The notes beneath the pieces are model-generated. The model was not told the DNA's origin and made no database searches. It worked only from the letters and a program-made list of their open reading frames with translations. A stretch of DNA of 64,000 bases from Alphaproteobacteria bacterium (GTDB taxonomy: Bacteria > Pseudomonadota > Alphaproteobacteria > UBA6615): the NCBI GenBank assembly GCA_028279245.1, contig JANQOE010000121.1:16954-80953 (forward strand), read 5' to 3'. A program made the translations under genes and the position numbers. Numbering within the stretch: position 1 is the first letter of the stretch; every line of letters starts with the position of its first letter. This document shows positions 25,846-35,302 of this stretch, piece after piece.

Positions 25846-27035
25846 GGACGATCGCAGTCGTCAACGTCGCGCGCTCGGACTTCAGTATTCTGCGTCCGGT
25901 CATGAAGGCGATTGCCGAGGATCCGGCCCTAGACCTCCGTACCATTGTCGCAGGAATGCACTTATCGCCTGAGTTCGGGTACTCAGCACAGTCGATCATT
26001 GACGATGGTTTTGAGATCCACGAACGCGTCGAGATGACACTTTCGTCCGATACGCCAGAGGCAATTGCCAAGTCCGTGGGGCTTGGAACGATCGGTTTTG
26101 CGCAAGTCCTGTCCCGCTCCACCCCCGACGTAATGGTGCTGATGGGGGATCGTTTCGAGTTTCTCGCCGCTGCGTCCGCCGCCCTGCCGTTCCGCGTTCC
26201 CATCGCACACATCCATGGCGGCGAGTTAAGCGAGGGTGCGATCGACGACTCGATTCGGCACGCGATCACCAAGCTCAGTCATCTTCACTTTGTCGCCACA
26301 GAAGAGTTCCGCCGGCGGGTCATCCAGCTTGGCGAAGCGCCTTGGCGCGTAACCGTTTCGGGCGCACCCGGCCTCGACAACCTGCCTGGGCTATCGCAAA
26401 TATCTCGCCAGGATCTGGCGGAGCTGGTCGGCTTGCCACTTGAGGAAGCGCCTCTATTGGCGACGTTCCACCCAGAAACGCACTCACCCAGCGAAACCGC
26501 GGCAAACCTTGATGCGATGCTAGAGGCGATGGCCGAAGCTGATCGTCCGATTCTGTTTAGTTATCCGAACGCCGATACCGCCGGACGCCGCCTCATAGCC
26601 GCCATCGAGCAATTCTGCGCCAACCATGATGGGCGGCATGTCGTGCCCAACCTTGGCGTGGCGCCATACTACAATCTGCTCAGTATCGCTGCCGCGATGG
26701 TCGGCAACTCGTCGAGCGGAATAATCGAAGCGGCATCTTTCGGACTCCCCGTCGTCAACATAGGCAACCGCCAGCAGAGACGGCCGACTGGACGGAATGT
26801 GATCCACGCACCGGCAAAGCCTGACGCGATACGCCGCGCCCTGGCCCAGGCGACGTCACCAGAGTTTCGCGCTAGCCTTGATGGCCTGACCAACCCCTAC
26901 GGCGACGGACACGCGGCAGAGCGCATCGTCGCACGCCTGTGCCAAGTCGATCTAGATGAGACGCTGATCGTCAAGCGATTCCAAGATATCGACACATGTA
27001 AACCGTCTCTCACCAAGAGTTCGGTAGCCGCGTGA
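25842..27035 (+). CDS. legG: Hydrolysing NDP-sugar 2-epimerase (NeuC/LegG type)
   Basis: This 397-residue GT-B-fold enzyme releases NDP and inverts C2, giving ManNAc (NeuC) or 2,4-diacetamido-2,4,6-trideoxymannose (LegG). Visible are VVNVARSDFSILRPVM, VLMGDRFEFLAAASAAL, HIHGGELSEGAIDDSIRHA, LATFHPETHSPSE and GNSSSGIIEAASFGLPVVNIG, all diagnostic of the NeuC branch. Start and stop are GTGA-coupled to both neighbours. The GDP versus UDP preference cannot be told from sequence; the PtmE-like enzyme at 27783 favours the GDP route. Confidence 0.88.
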   Translation: MRTIAVVNVARSDFSILRPVMKAIAEDPALDLRTIVAGMHLSPEFGYSAQSIIDDGFEIHERVEMTLSSDTPEAIAKSVGLGTIGFAQVLSRSTPDVMVLMGDRFEFLAAASAALPFRVPIAHIHGGELSEGAIDDSIRHAITKLSHLHFVATEEFRRRVIQLGEAPWRVTVSGAPGLDNLPGLSQISRQDLAELVGLPLEEAPLLATFHPETHSPSETAANLDAMLEAMAEADRPILFSYPNADTAGRRLIAAIEQFCANHDGRHVVPNLGVAPYYNLLSIAAAMVGNSSSGIIEAASFGLPVVNIGNRQQRRPTGRNVIHAPAKPDAIRRALAQATSPEFRASLDGLTNPYGDGHAAERIVARLCQVDLDETLIVKRFQDIDTCKPSLTKSSVAA

Positions 27036-27790
27036 AGGCCATAGTGCTCGCGGCCGGCGTTGGGAATCGTATCCAGCCAGTGTCGGACATCTTGCCGAAA
27101 CCGCTGCTGCCGATCAACGGCAGGCCAATAATCGAGTTGGTTCTAGACTCACTGTCCGCGGCGGGAATCGGCGACGTTGCCATCGTAATTGGCCACAAGG
27201 CCAAACTCGTCAAGGACTTCGTCGGAGACGGGCGGAGGTTCGGTATCCACGTGAGTTTTGTTTACCAGGCAGAGCAACTCGGAACTGGAAACGCAGTCGC
27301 TGCGGCGGCCGATTTCATAGACGACGATGTCGTTGTCATCGCCAGCGACACAGCGTTCTTGGACCTCCACGTTCGCGGCACGATAGACCTGTTTCGACGA
27401 TCCGGCGCAGGTGCGGCGCTTTGCCTAAAGCGGCTGCCTCCGGAGCGGTTAGCGCGTACAAGCGCCGTTGAACTGATGGAAGATGGTACGATAACGCGGT
27501 TCGTCGAGAAGCCGGTCGCGGGCACCGCACCGAGCAACTACGCGGCAGCGCTGCTTCACGTGTACTGCTCCGAGGTTCGGGAGTGCCTAAAGTCCCTTCG
27601 CGTGTCGCCACGTGGTGAGATTGAATTGCCCGACGTCCTTGACCCGCTACGCCAGCGAGGACACCGCATAGTTGGTCATGCGTTCCCAGTACCGGAAGAT
27701 CTGACGGACGCTGAAGATCTCTTACGTCTCAATTTTGATTATGCAGCCAGACTTCTCGACGGCACTGCCCATGACTGCAGCCATGCGTGA
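27032..27790 (+). CDS. Sugar-1-phosphate nucleotidyltransferase (no CBS domain)
   Basis: This 252-residue GT-A-type nucleotidyltransferase begins IVLAAGVGNRIQPVSDILPKPLLPING and has GTGNAVAAAA plus VVIASDTAFLDL in the metal-binding position, and RFVEKPVAG for sugar contacts. It resembles the N-terminal domain of GlmU-type enzymes without the acetyltransferase half. Directly before the CBS-containing homologue, it may activate glucosamine or GlcNAc 1-phosphate for the legionaminic branch or supply another NDP-sugar. The GTG start overlaps the legG stop. Confidence 0.8.
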   Translation: MKAIVLAAGVGNRIQPVSDILPKPLLPINGRPIIELVLDSLSAAGIGDVAIVIGHKAKLVKDFVGDGRRFGIHVSFVYQAEQLGTGNAVAAAADFIDDDVVVIASDTAFLDLHVRGTIDLFRRSGAGAALCLKRLPPERLARTSAVELMEDGTITRFVEKPVAGTAPSNYAAALLHVYCSEVRECLKSLRVSPRGEIELPDVLDPLRQRGHRIVGHAFPVPEDLTDAEDLLRLNFDYAARLLDGTAHDCSHA

Positions 27791-28886
27791 AACACAAGAG
27801 AGTATGTGGCATCACAAGATCAAGCGCCTCGACGGCTATCCTAGCCCTGATTCAACGGTCCATGACGTGATGCAGCGGATGAACGAGCTGCACCTAGGTT
27901 TGATGCCAATCGTCACGCCGGACAGTCGGCTATTCGGGATAATTGTCGACGGGGACCTGCGCCGCTCGATTGTCGCGGGAACATCACTATCCGACCGAGC
28001 CGGGTCGATTGCCAATCGGCAGCCGTTGACTGTCTTGGACACGATGACACGCGACGAGGTCTCCGACAGACTGATCGTTGCGAAGAAATCATTTGCGCCG
28101 GTAGTCAATAGTGAAGGCTACATCCTAGGCATCGTCTCGCTGGAGGATGTGGCCGTCATGGAGACGGTCGATAACCCGGCAGTGATCGTCGCCGGCGGGT
28201 TTGGCAAGCGCCTGCGGCCCTACACAGAGCTGATGCCCAAACCGATGCTACCGGTCGGCGGAACACCGATAGTCATGAAGGTCATCGAGTCGCTCGTTGG
28301 CCAGGGCATAAACAAACTGCACATTCTCTTACACTACCAGCCCGAAGTGTTCTTTGACTATTTCAAGAACAAAAGCTTTCGCGGCCAAAGCGTCGACTTA
28401 GTGATTGAGGAAACGCCGCTTGGCACGGCGGGAGGTCTCAACCTTTTGCGCGAAAAGCTTGACAGGTCATTTCTTGTCGTAAACGGCGACAACATTGTCG
28501 ATGCCTCCTGGGCGCAGGTGTTGGACGAACATGACAGAAGTGGCGCGCTCCTGACAATTGGCGTTGCCGAGTATCAGGTCACAATTCCATTTGGCGTGCT
28601 TGATACTGCGGACGGGGCCGTACTTGGTATTGCCGAGAAACCCACATATCGCTGGCCGACAATCTGCAGTGCGTATTGTATCTCGCCGGAAGCGCTCGAA
28701 CTCATCCCTGACTCAGGCAGCTTTGATATGCCCGATTTGATCGAGGCACTGCTCCGTGATCGGCAGCCCGTCCGCATATTCCGCGTTACCAAGCACCAAC
28801 GCATCGAAGACCTGGTTCAAAGTCATCGGCAGGTATGGGATCACTTTCTGCAATCCAAGTTCGATGAGAGAGAAGCCACCCAATGA
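27783..28886 (+). CDS. CBS-domain nucleotidyltransferase (PtmE-like)
   Basis: This 367-residue protein has two CBS motifs (MPIVTPDSRLFGIIVDGDLRR-like, near residues 35-60, and FAPVVNSEGYILGIVSLEDV near 100-120) followed by a nucleotidyltransferase domain with AGGFGKRLRPYTELMPKPML, LGTAGGLNLL and VVNGDNIVD. PtmE of Campylobacter, with this layout, makes GDP-glucosamine for legionaminic acid. Several in-frame starts exist (27741, 27771, 27783, 27804); 27783 gives a small overlap and a normal N-terminus. It is a paralogue of the partial gene at 1-953. Confidence 0.83.
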   Translation: MRETQESMWHHKIKRLDGYPSPDSTVHDVMQRMNELHLGLMPIVTPDSRLFGIIVDGDLRRSIVAGTSLSDRAGSIANRQPLTVLDTMTRDEVSDRLIVAKKSFAPVVNSEGYILGIVSLEDVAVMETVDNPAVIVAGGFGKRLRPYTELMPKPMLPVGGTPIVMKVIESLVGQGINKLHILLHYQPEVFFDYFKNKSFRGQSVDLVIEETPLGTAGGLNLLREKLDRSFLVVNGDNIVDASWAQVLDEHDRSGALLTIGVAEYQVTIPFGVLDTADGAVLGIAEKPTYRWPTICSAYCISPEALELIPDSGSFDMPDLIEALLRDRQPVRIFRVTKHQRIEDLVQSHRQVWDHFLQSKFDEREATQ

Positions 28887-29878
28887 CCACTGCTCTTGTG
28901 CTCGGCGGAACAGGGTTTATCGGGCTTGAACTGATCCGGAGCCTGAGTGCTGACTCCCGATATCAGATCACCGCGGTAGACGACCTGTCACGTGGACGAC
29001 TTGACCACGACGCGGAAGAACTGTTTGACCGTGCTCAGATCGAGTTTGTAGAAGCCGACCTCACTGATCCTTCCGCCCTTAGCCGGCTAAACCGCAGCTT
29101 CGACGAGATCTACTTGTTGGCTGGTGTAGTTGGAGTCCGCTACACGATTGAGAAGCCATCGGATGTACTCCGGACCAACGGCATAATCGTGATCAACGTT
29201 GTGGACTGGTGGCGCCGCAACGGCGGTCGGCTGCTATACGCCTCGACAAGCGAGGTCTACGCTGGCGGCCTAGATACAATTGACAGCTTTCCGACCCCGA
29301 CACCGGAAACGGTGCCAGTCGTCATCTCGGACATCCTCCGACCACGTTTTTCCTACGCAGCATCGAAGATCTTTGGCGAGTCGCTTGTAAACTCTGCTGC
29401 ACGACAATACGGCCTGCCAGCCACAATCGTCCGTTTTCACAACGTCTACGGGCCTCGGATGGGCTATGAACATGTCGTGCCCGAACTCTCGCTGAGGCTC
29501 CTTCGGCGAGAACAGCCGTTCACACTCTATGGGCGTGATCAACGTCGTGCATTCTGCTTTGTCACCGATGCCGTTTCCGGCATGGTTGGCGCATTGTCGC
29601 AGGCTTCAAGTGAGCCTGAGATCTTCCATATCGGCAACGATGCTCAGGAAACCAAGATTGGTGACCTATTCCACATGCTGTGCACGCTGGCCGACTGGCG
29701 CCCCGAGGCGATGAATGAACGGTTGGCGCCACAGGGGTCTCCCGCCCGCCGGTGTCCCGACCTGACGAAGGCCCAAAACCAGCTCGACTATTCGCCGCGG
29801 ATCGGTCTGGAGGTTGGGCTTCAGAATACCTTCACCTGGTACGCGTCGCGTCACCCCGATGGCCAACTAGACCGATGA
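28883..29878 (+). CDS. legB: NAD-dependent epimerase/4,6-dehydratase (LegB-like)
   Basis: This 331-residue extended SDR has ALVLGGTGFIGLELI at the N-terminus, LLAGVVGVRYTIEKP, catalytic Ser-Thr-Ser-Glu in ASTSEVYAG and the Tyr/Lys pair in FSYAASKIFGE, then RFHNVYGPRMG. Its position between the PtmE-like enzyme and a LegC-type aminotransferase fits LegB, the 4,6-dehydratase acting on GDP- or UDP-GlcNAc. By sequence alone an epimerase or decarboxylase of the same fold is possible. ATGA overlaps join it to both neighbours. Confidence 0.75.
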   Translation: MTTALVLGGTGFIGLELIRSLSADSRYQITAVDDLSRGRLDHDAEELFDRAQIEFVEADLTDPSALSRLNRSFDEIYLLAGVVGVRYTIEKPSDVLRTNGIIVINVVDWWRRNGGRLLYASTSEVYAGGLDTIDSFPTPTPETVPVVISDILRPRFSYAASKIFGESLVNSAARQYGLPATIVRFHNVYGPRMGYEHVVPELSLRLLRREQPFTLYGRDQRRAFCFVTDAVSGMVGALSQASSEPEIFHIGNDAQETKIGDLFHMLCTLADWRPEAMNERLAPQGSPARRCPDLTKAQNQLDYSPRIGLEVGLQNTFTWYASRHPDGQLDR

Positions 29879-31041
29879 TACCAAATGCAGTTCCCAATGT
29901 CGGGGCAGCCGAGTGTGACGCGGTCGAGCAAGCTGTTAGGAGCGGAATGCTCGCCGCCGGACCGGCTATCGCCGATCTGGAGGAGCGCATCGCCGACTAC
30001 GTCGGCGCCCCGCACGCCGTTGGCGTGCAGAGCGGTACGGCGGCACTCCACCTAGCCTTGCTGGCCGCCGGCGTCGGCAAGGGTGACCTTGTGATTGTTC
30101 CAGAGATCACGTTCGTCGCAACCGCCAACGCCGTACGCTACTGCGGTGCCGAACCGGTGTTTGCAGACGTCGATCAACGCACCGGGCTAATAGACCCCGA
30201 GCCTCTTCGCACCTACCTGTCGCAGAGTTGTGAAGCCCGCAACGACGGGACGGTCGAAAAGGACTCCGGGATGAGAGTCGCGGCAATTGTCGTCGTCGAC
30301 CTTTACGGCCATCCTGTGGAGGCGGACTCGGTCACCATGGTCGCACGCGACCACAAGGTGGCCGTCGTCGAGGATGCCGCTCAGGCCCTTGGTGCCGTTT
30401 ATCGCGGCCGGCCAGCCGGCGGCTTGCACGAGTTTGCGACCCTGAGCTTCAACGGCAACAAGGTCATCACCGGGGGGGGAGGCGGTATGGTGGTTCTTCG
30501 AACCGCCGAGGCGGCAGAGTACTGTCGTTATCTCGCCAACCAAGCGCGTGATGATCCCGTCACGTTCGACCATCGCGAAGTCGGCTTCAACTACCGAATG
30601 CCCAACATCATCGCGAGCATTATCCTCACCCAATTTGGACGTCTTGACGCGTTTGTGTCGCGAAAACGTGGGATCGTCGCCAGCTACGCCGACCGACTTG
30701 CGGGGACGCCGGGAGCAGCAATGGTAGCGGAAGCCGAATGGGCGCAGAGCAGTTGTTGGATGGCGGTGCTAGATCTGGACCCCAATATCTATCCGCACGG
30801 GGCTGCGCCTGTCATCGCAGGGCTAAACGCGCGAGGTGTGGGAGCACGACCCACTTGGATCCCACTTCCCGATCTGGCTCCATATTCCTCGGCGCGGCGT
30901 CTCGGTGATACCAACGGCCGCGACTATCATCGGCGCACTCTCTGTTTGCCTTGTTCGACTGGCATCGGTGAGGACGAGATCGAAGCGGTGTCGACAGCGC
31001 TTGACGCGGTTCTCCAAGACACACAAGCACTGGCACAATGA
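29875..31041 (+). CDS. legC: PLP-dependent sugar C4 aminotransferase (LegC-like)
   Basis: This 388-residue DegT/DnrJ/EryC1 enzyme has SGTAALHLALLAAGVGKGD, EITFVATANAVRYCGAEPVFADVD, VVEDAAQALGAVYRG and the Schiff-base lysine in SFNGNKVITGGGGGMV. The short glycine-rich loop after the lysine is typical of LegC rather than PseC. It aminates the 4-keto intermediate made by LegB. The ATG at 29875 overlaps the upstream TGA; the longer open frame from 29752 lies inside legB and is rejected. Confidence 0.87.
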   Translation: MIPNAVPNVGAAECDAVEQAVRSGMLAAGPAIADLEERIADYVGAPHAVGVQSGTAALHLALLAAGVGKGDLVIVPEITFVATANAVRYCGAEPVFADVDQRTGLIDPEPLRTYLSQSCEARNDGTVEKDSGMRVAAIVVVDLYGHPVEADSVTMVARDHKVAVVEDAAQALGAVYRGRPAGGLHEFATLSFNGNKVITGGGGGMVVLRTAEAAEYCRYLANQARDDPVTFDHREVGFNYRMPNIIASIILTQFGRLDAFVSRKRGIVASYADRLAGTPGAAMVAEAEWAQSSCWMAVLDLDPNIYPHGAAPVIAGLNARGVGARPTWIPLPDLAPYSSARRLGDTNGRDYHRRTLCLPCSTGIGEDEIEAVSTALDAVLQDTQALAQ

Positions 31042-31658
31042 CGCGAGGGCTCGTCGTGCTCGGCGCGGGTGATCATGCGACAGTCGTTATTGACGCCTGC
31101 GCGACCGCTGGCATCCCGGTTTACGGGCTGCTCGACAACGATCGACAAAGCGAAGTATTGGGCACAGCTGTGCTCGGTGACGACTCACTCCTTGACGACG
31201 CCGCTTTCGCAGCCGCTCACGATTTCCACATCGCCATCACCGACACCGCGAAACGAGCGCGGTTGGCGGACACCGTGACGGAGCACCAAGGCACCCTTGC
31301 CACCGTGGTGCATCGGGCGGCAGTCGTGTCGCAACACACAGTTGTAGGCAATGGCTGTTTCTTCGCGGCGGGCGCTGTGGTGAATCCGGGAAGTCGACTG
31401 GGGCGTTGCGTAATCGTCAACACCACAGCGAGCGTGGACCATGATTGCCACCTGGACGACCATGTGCATGTGGCGCCGGGCGCACGCCTGGCGGGCAAAG
31501 TACACTGTGGGGAGTTGGCGACGGTCGGTACGGGGGCTGTGGTCTTGCCGGGTGTTGAGGTAGGTGCAGGCGCGACCGTCGGCGCCGGGGCTACCGTGAC
31601 CCGAGATGTCCCGGCGGGTGCAACAGTGATTGGCTCACCAGCGCGAGTGGTACAGTGA
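31038..31658 (+). CDS. legH: Left-handed beta-helix sugar N-acetyltransferase (LegH/PglD-like)
   Basis: This 206-residue protein has a small N-terminal Rossmann-like domain (LVVLGAGDHATVVIDA) and a left-handed beta helix of hexapeptide repeats from about residue 95 (VGNGCFFAAGAVVNPGSRLG onward). The catalytic histidine lies in SVDHDCHLDDHVHV, as in PglD and NeuD. It acetylates the 4-amino group made by LegC. This is a different fold from the GNAT PseH at 8063, consistent with two parallel diamino-sugar pathways. GTGA overlap joins it to the next gene. Confidence 0.87.
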   Translation: MTRGLVVLGAGDHATVVIDACATAGIPVYGLLDNDRQSEVLGTAVLGDDSLLDDAAFAAAHDFHIAITDTAKRARLADTVTEHQGTLATVVHRAAVVSQHTVVGNGCFFAAGAVVNPGSRLGRCVIVNTTASVDHDCHLDDHVHVAPGARLAGKVHCGELATVGTGAVVLPGVEVGAGATVGAGATVTRDVPAGATVIGSPARVVQ

Positions 31659-33109
31659 GCGGAACGGCACGCAAGGTACTCGTTTTTGTTGACACCGACA
31701 TTGTCGTCCGCGCGTTCCTGGCAAGTGATACCTTTCGCGCACTGGAAAGCCGCCATCATGTTCAATACGTGGTGCCCGACGACCGCGGTAAGGCAAAGAA
31801 GGCGCTGAACGTTGATGTCCGTGACTACGGGGTAAGCAACCCTCGTTACTGTGGCATTCAACGCAAACGAAGTGGATACTGGTACTTTCTCTTCGCGGCA
31901 ACGGCGCTCAATCGGCATCGCGGCAGTGAGACCTACTACATCGTTCGCGACGCGAAACTCAGGCGCGAACTTGGGCGGCGGAACGTACGCATCGTCGAGT
32001 TTCTCTCGCTCCCCGGCATCTACAATGCGTTTCGTTGGGTTTTAAAGCACCTTATGGGGCGGGCGGCGGAGCTAGAACAGGTGCTCGACGAGGAGCGTCC
32101 CGATCTCATCATCTACCCCACCGTCCTTACAGGGATTTTCCTCAACGACCTGGTTCGCTCGGCCGAGCGACGTAAGGTTCCGATTATTCTGTGTATGAAC
32201 TCTTGGGACAATCCAACGTCGAAAGCAGTTTGTACGGGTATGCCGACTTGGCTTGTGGTCTGGGGAGAACAGAGTAAGCGCGAGTCCGAGCGGTTTCTCG
32301 GCATACCTGGCGACCGCATAGTCGCCTTCGGGGCCGCACAATTCCAAGTCTACCGTCAACCACCGTCTGAAAGCCGCAGCGAGTTGGCCAGACGGTTTGA
32401 TGTGCCCCTCGACAAGAAAATCATTCTATACGCCGGGGTCGGTGAGAGTTTCCATGAGACCGAGTTGCTACAGAAACTTGAGGCGGCCGTCGCCTCTGGT
32501 TTGCTCGACAATTGCCATATCCTGTACCGGCCTCATCCGTGGCGCGGCAGGTTGTTGGAAGGCGAACAGGATTTCTTCTCGCTAACTTGGCACCATGTGA
32601 CGATGGATCCACACATGGTCGAATACTACCAGCGCGAAATTGGCGAAGCCTCGCGTGAACTCTTCATGATCGACTACCAAATCACCAACCAGGTTCTCAC
32701 TCTAGCCGACGCCGTCATCTCACCTCGGTCCACGCTGCTACTTGAGGCGCTGGTCAAGGGCAAGCCCGTACTGGTCCTCTTTCCCGAAGGCGTACAGGAA
32801 CACACACAGTTCAACGTCCGGTCTGTTCATTTCCGCGACTTCTGCGCACTTGATGTGGTCAATACTTGGTTCGGTCACGGCCAGTTGAGTGAACGTCTGG
32901 CGGACCTGCGCGTCCAGATGAACGATCCGGGGATCGCCGACCAGCTTCGCGCGGCTGCCGAGCACTTCTGCGTGACATCGGACCCACCCTACGGAGACCG
33001 GCTTGCAGGCCTAGCCGACTCAACGCTCGGCCTCCCCGCCAATGTCCCAACCGAACCAGACGCCGCGACAACCGAGCGCCGCGTCGAAAGGGCAAGCGGC
33101 TGGGTGTGA
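31655..33109 (+). CDS. Putative GT-B glycosyltransferase (nonulosonate transferase candidate)
   Basis: This 484-residue protein has no close family I can name. The C-terminal half carries a GT-B-like pattern: KIILYAGVGESFHETELL, CHILYRPHPWRGRLLE near residue 292 and SPRSTLLLEALVKGKPVLVLFP near 355, similar to capsule and CDP-glycerol or ulosonate transferases. It follows the legionaminic genes with a start/stop overlap, so it may transfer that sugar. The N-terminal part (KVLVFVDTDIVVRAFL) is a Rossmann-like start. Start GTG at 31655. Confidence 0.58.
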   Translation: MSGTARKVLVFVDTDIVVRAFLASDTFRALESRHHVQYVVPDDRGKAKKALNVDVRDYGVSNPRYCGIQRKRSGYWYFLFAATALNRHRGSETYYIVRDAKLRRELGRRNVRIVEFLSLPGIYNAFRWVLKHLMGRAAELEQVLDEERPDLIIYPTVLTGIFLNDLVRSAERRKVPIILCMNSWDNPTSKAVCTGMPTWLVVWGEQSKRESERFLGIPGDRIVAFGAAQFQVYRQPPSESRSELARRFDVPLDKKIILYAGVGESFHETELLQKLEAAVASGLLDNCHILYRPHPWRGRLLEGEQDFFSLTWHHVTMDPHMVEYYQREIGEASRELFMIDYQITNQVLTLADAVISPRSTLLLEALVKGKPVLVLFPEGVQEHTQFNVRSVHFRDFCALDVVNTWFGHGQLSERLADLRVQMNDPGIADQLRAAAEHFCVTSDPPYGDRLAGLADSTLGLPANVPTEPDAATTERRVERASGWV

Positions 33110-33153
33110 ACCAGCCAAGCGCCGCCTGACAGTCAGGCCGCACTGTCCGCGCC

Positions 33154-34128
33154 ATGAAACGAAAGACAATTGTGACCGGCGGCGCCGGCATGATCGGCTC
33201 CTACTTGGCCGAGGTTCTCGTAGCCGGTGGCGATGATCAGGTTGTTGTCGTTGACGATCTATCGCGAGGTCAAGAGCAGAACCTCCGTCATATCGCGGAC
33301 CGCATCGAGTTCCGGCATGGCGATCTTGAAGACGAGAGGTTTGCATCACTCGCGCTTGGTGACGCGAACACGGTCTACCATCTCGCAAGCCGGGCCTTCG
33401 GCGTATCCTACTCTGACGGACGTCACCTGCAGATTCTCCATCACAATGAGGCCATAACCCAGAACTTGCTGACCGCTCTGGGCGCATCACCGCCACGATG
33501 CCTGATCGTCGCAAGCTCATCCTGCGTGTATCCGGACCAGGGTCCTGATACGATCACCGAGTTGCCGACTTTCACTGGCGAACCGGAACGAGTGAATCGT
33601 GGCTATGGCTGGGCCAAACGTTTCCTCGAACAGAAGGCGACCCTTTTCGGCCAGGAAGCTGACGTCAGAATTGTAATCGCCCGGCCATTCAATATATACG
33701 CGGAACGTTATAGGTGGGCGGGCGAACACAGTCAGGCAATCCCGATGCTTGTGAAACGTGTCATGGATGGGACCGACCCGGTTACGATCTGGGGGTCAGG
33801 AAACCAACGGCGGTCCTACGTCCATGCTTACGACTGCGCGCGTATGATGCATGGCCTGGCCAAGACCACGGAAACGACAGTCGCTAACATCGGAACAGAA
33901 GAAACATTTTCGATCATGGAGTTAACGAAAAGCATCTGCGCCGCCGCTGGCGTCGAGCCGACACTGCGGACTGACGCCAGCAGGCCGGAAGGTCGCTTCA
34001 CCAAGAGCGCCGATATGACTCATTTTCGCTCCATTGTGCCCGAGTTCGCATATGCCATCCCGCTGGAAGACGGGCTCAACCGAATGATCGACTGGTATCA
34101 TTCAACCGACTTCAAGGCAGCGCCTTAG
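33154..34128 (+). CDS. NAD-dependent epimerase/dehydratase (GDP-sugar type)
   Basis: This 324-residue extended SDR begins TIVTGGAGMIGSYLAEVL, then VVVDDLSRGQEQNL, VYHLASRAFG, SSSCVYP and the YxxxK of RGYGWAKRF. The SSSCVYP sequence recalls GDP-fucose synthase and GDP-mannose 3,5-epimerase. With two gmd-like genes in the window, a role on a GDP-6-deoxyhexose is plausible, but a UDP-hexose epimerase cannot be excluded. It is preceded by a 44-bp gap. Confidence 0.78.
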   Translation: MKRKTIVTGGAGMIGSYLAEVLVAGGDDQVVVVDDLSRGQEQNLRHIADRIEFRHGDLEDERFASLALGDANTVYHLASRAFGVSYSDGRHLQILHHNEAITQNLLTALGASPPRCLIVASSSCVYPDQGPDTITELPTFTGEPERVNRGYGWAKRFLEQKATLFGQEADVRIVIARPFNIYAERYRWAGEHSQAIPMLVKRVMDGTDPVTIWGSGNQRRSYVHAYDCARMMHGLAKTTETTVANIGTEETFSIMELTKSICAAAGVEPTLRTDASRPEGRFTKSADMTHFRSIVPEFAYAIPLEDGLNRMIDWYHSTDFKAAP

Positions 34129-34144
34129 CCGAACCGGCATCCCC

Positions 34145-35302
34145 GTGACGCACCGTACAGTCTTCATGTTCCCGGCCCAGAGCCGCACCGACCGACTAAC
34201 CGGTGCCCGCAACGGATCCGTGCCCCACGAATTCTTCTACGGCTACATCGCTTTACAGGACGCCGGCTACGAAGTTGACATGGCAGATAGTCGGTCTGAT
34301 CCGAAGAGTCCGTTGGGACGCGGACTGCTGCAGCTTGAAATCCGGCGTAACGCATTGGTTGGTTTTGGCTACAGTTTGCAGCGGGTGCTTGGAGCGTCTG
34401 ACGCGCTCACGGACAGCACGGTGGCTATCAGCTTCACCGACGGGTTCAGCCTGTCGCTTGGCCTCTACGGACACAGGGTTTCGCAGCGGCCGACTTTGGT
34501 CGGCGGTTTCCACGGCCTTGCGGACACCGTCGACTTCGTGCCTCGCGCATTCCGCCAGGCAACTCATCGGCGGATCAAGCGAGCCGCCGCCGGACTCGAT
34601 CACCTGTTCTTCTTTGGCGACCAGGACCGTCTGCAGTCAATCAAGCGCTTCGGTATTCCGCCGGAGAAAACAAGCTTGTATCGGTTCGGTGTCGACACCG
34701 ACTTTTGGTCGCCGGGATCTGCGAGGAATGGCAGCGCAGTACTCGCGGTCGGCTCTGACCCCAAACGGGACTATGCAACACTGATTGCAGCCCGATGCGC
34801 GGCACCACTAACACTCTTAACGCGTCTGCCAATCAAGGTACCCGCCGACCGGCAGGTCAGTGTCGTCCACGGAAGCTATCACGGGTCGCCGATAACGGAC
34901 ATCGTCTTGCGTGATATGTACCGTTCCGCGGCTGTGGTTGTTGTTCCCCTGCTGGATGTTTGGCAGCCCACCGGATACAGCGTAACGCTACAGGCCATGG
35001 CGTGTGGCCGCCCCGTGGTGCTTTCGAACATAAAGGGACTATGGGACCGCAATCTGTTCCATGACGGGTCCAATTGCATTCTGGTTCCCCCAGGCGACCC
35101 TGCCAAGCTAGCGCAAGCGGTCGAGCGGTTGCGTTCAGACCCGCAGCTATGCGAACGCATGGGCGTTGCCGCTCGCGCCACCGCGGAAAAACACTTTTCC
35201 ATGGGCAGGATGAATCGGGACACGCGGAACCTTGTAGAGTGCTTCGGTGGCAAGCCGGCAGCTAGGCCGTCGGCGCCCGCAGTCGCCGCACACACCAGAT
35301 GA
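34145..35302 (+). CDS. Family 4-type glycosyltransferase
   Basis: This 385-residue GT-B enzyme has RFGVDTDFWSP at the interdomain linker, AVLAVGSDPKRDYATLI at the start of the C-terminal Rossmann domain and the nucleotide-sugar region TGYSVTLQAMACGRPVVLSNIKG near residue 280, where a glutamine stands at the first catalytic Glu of the usual E-x7-E. GCILVPPGD-type residues follow. Donor and acceptor are unknown. It overlaps the next glycosyltransferase gene by ATGA. Confidence 0.8.
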   Translation: MTHRTVFMFPAQSRTDRLTGARNGSVPHEFFYGYIALQDAGYEVDMADSRSDPKSPLGRGLLQLEIRRNALVGFGYSLQRVLGASDALTDSTVAISFTDGFSLSLGLYGHRVSQRPTLVGGFHGLADTVDFVPRAFRQATHRRIKRAAAGLDHLFFFGDQDRLQSIKRFGIPPEKTSLYRFGVDTDFWSPGSARNGSAVLAVGSDPKRDYATLIAARCAAPLTLLTRLPIKVPADRQVSVVHGSYHGSPITDIVLRDMYRSAAVVVVPLLDVWQPTGYSVTLQAMACGRPVVLSNIKGLWDRNLFHDGSNCILVPPGDPAKLAQAVERLRSDPQLCERMGVAARATAEKHFSMGRMNRDTRNLVECFGGKPAARPSAPAVAAHTR

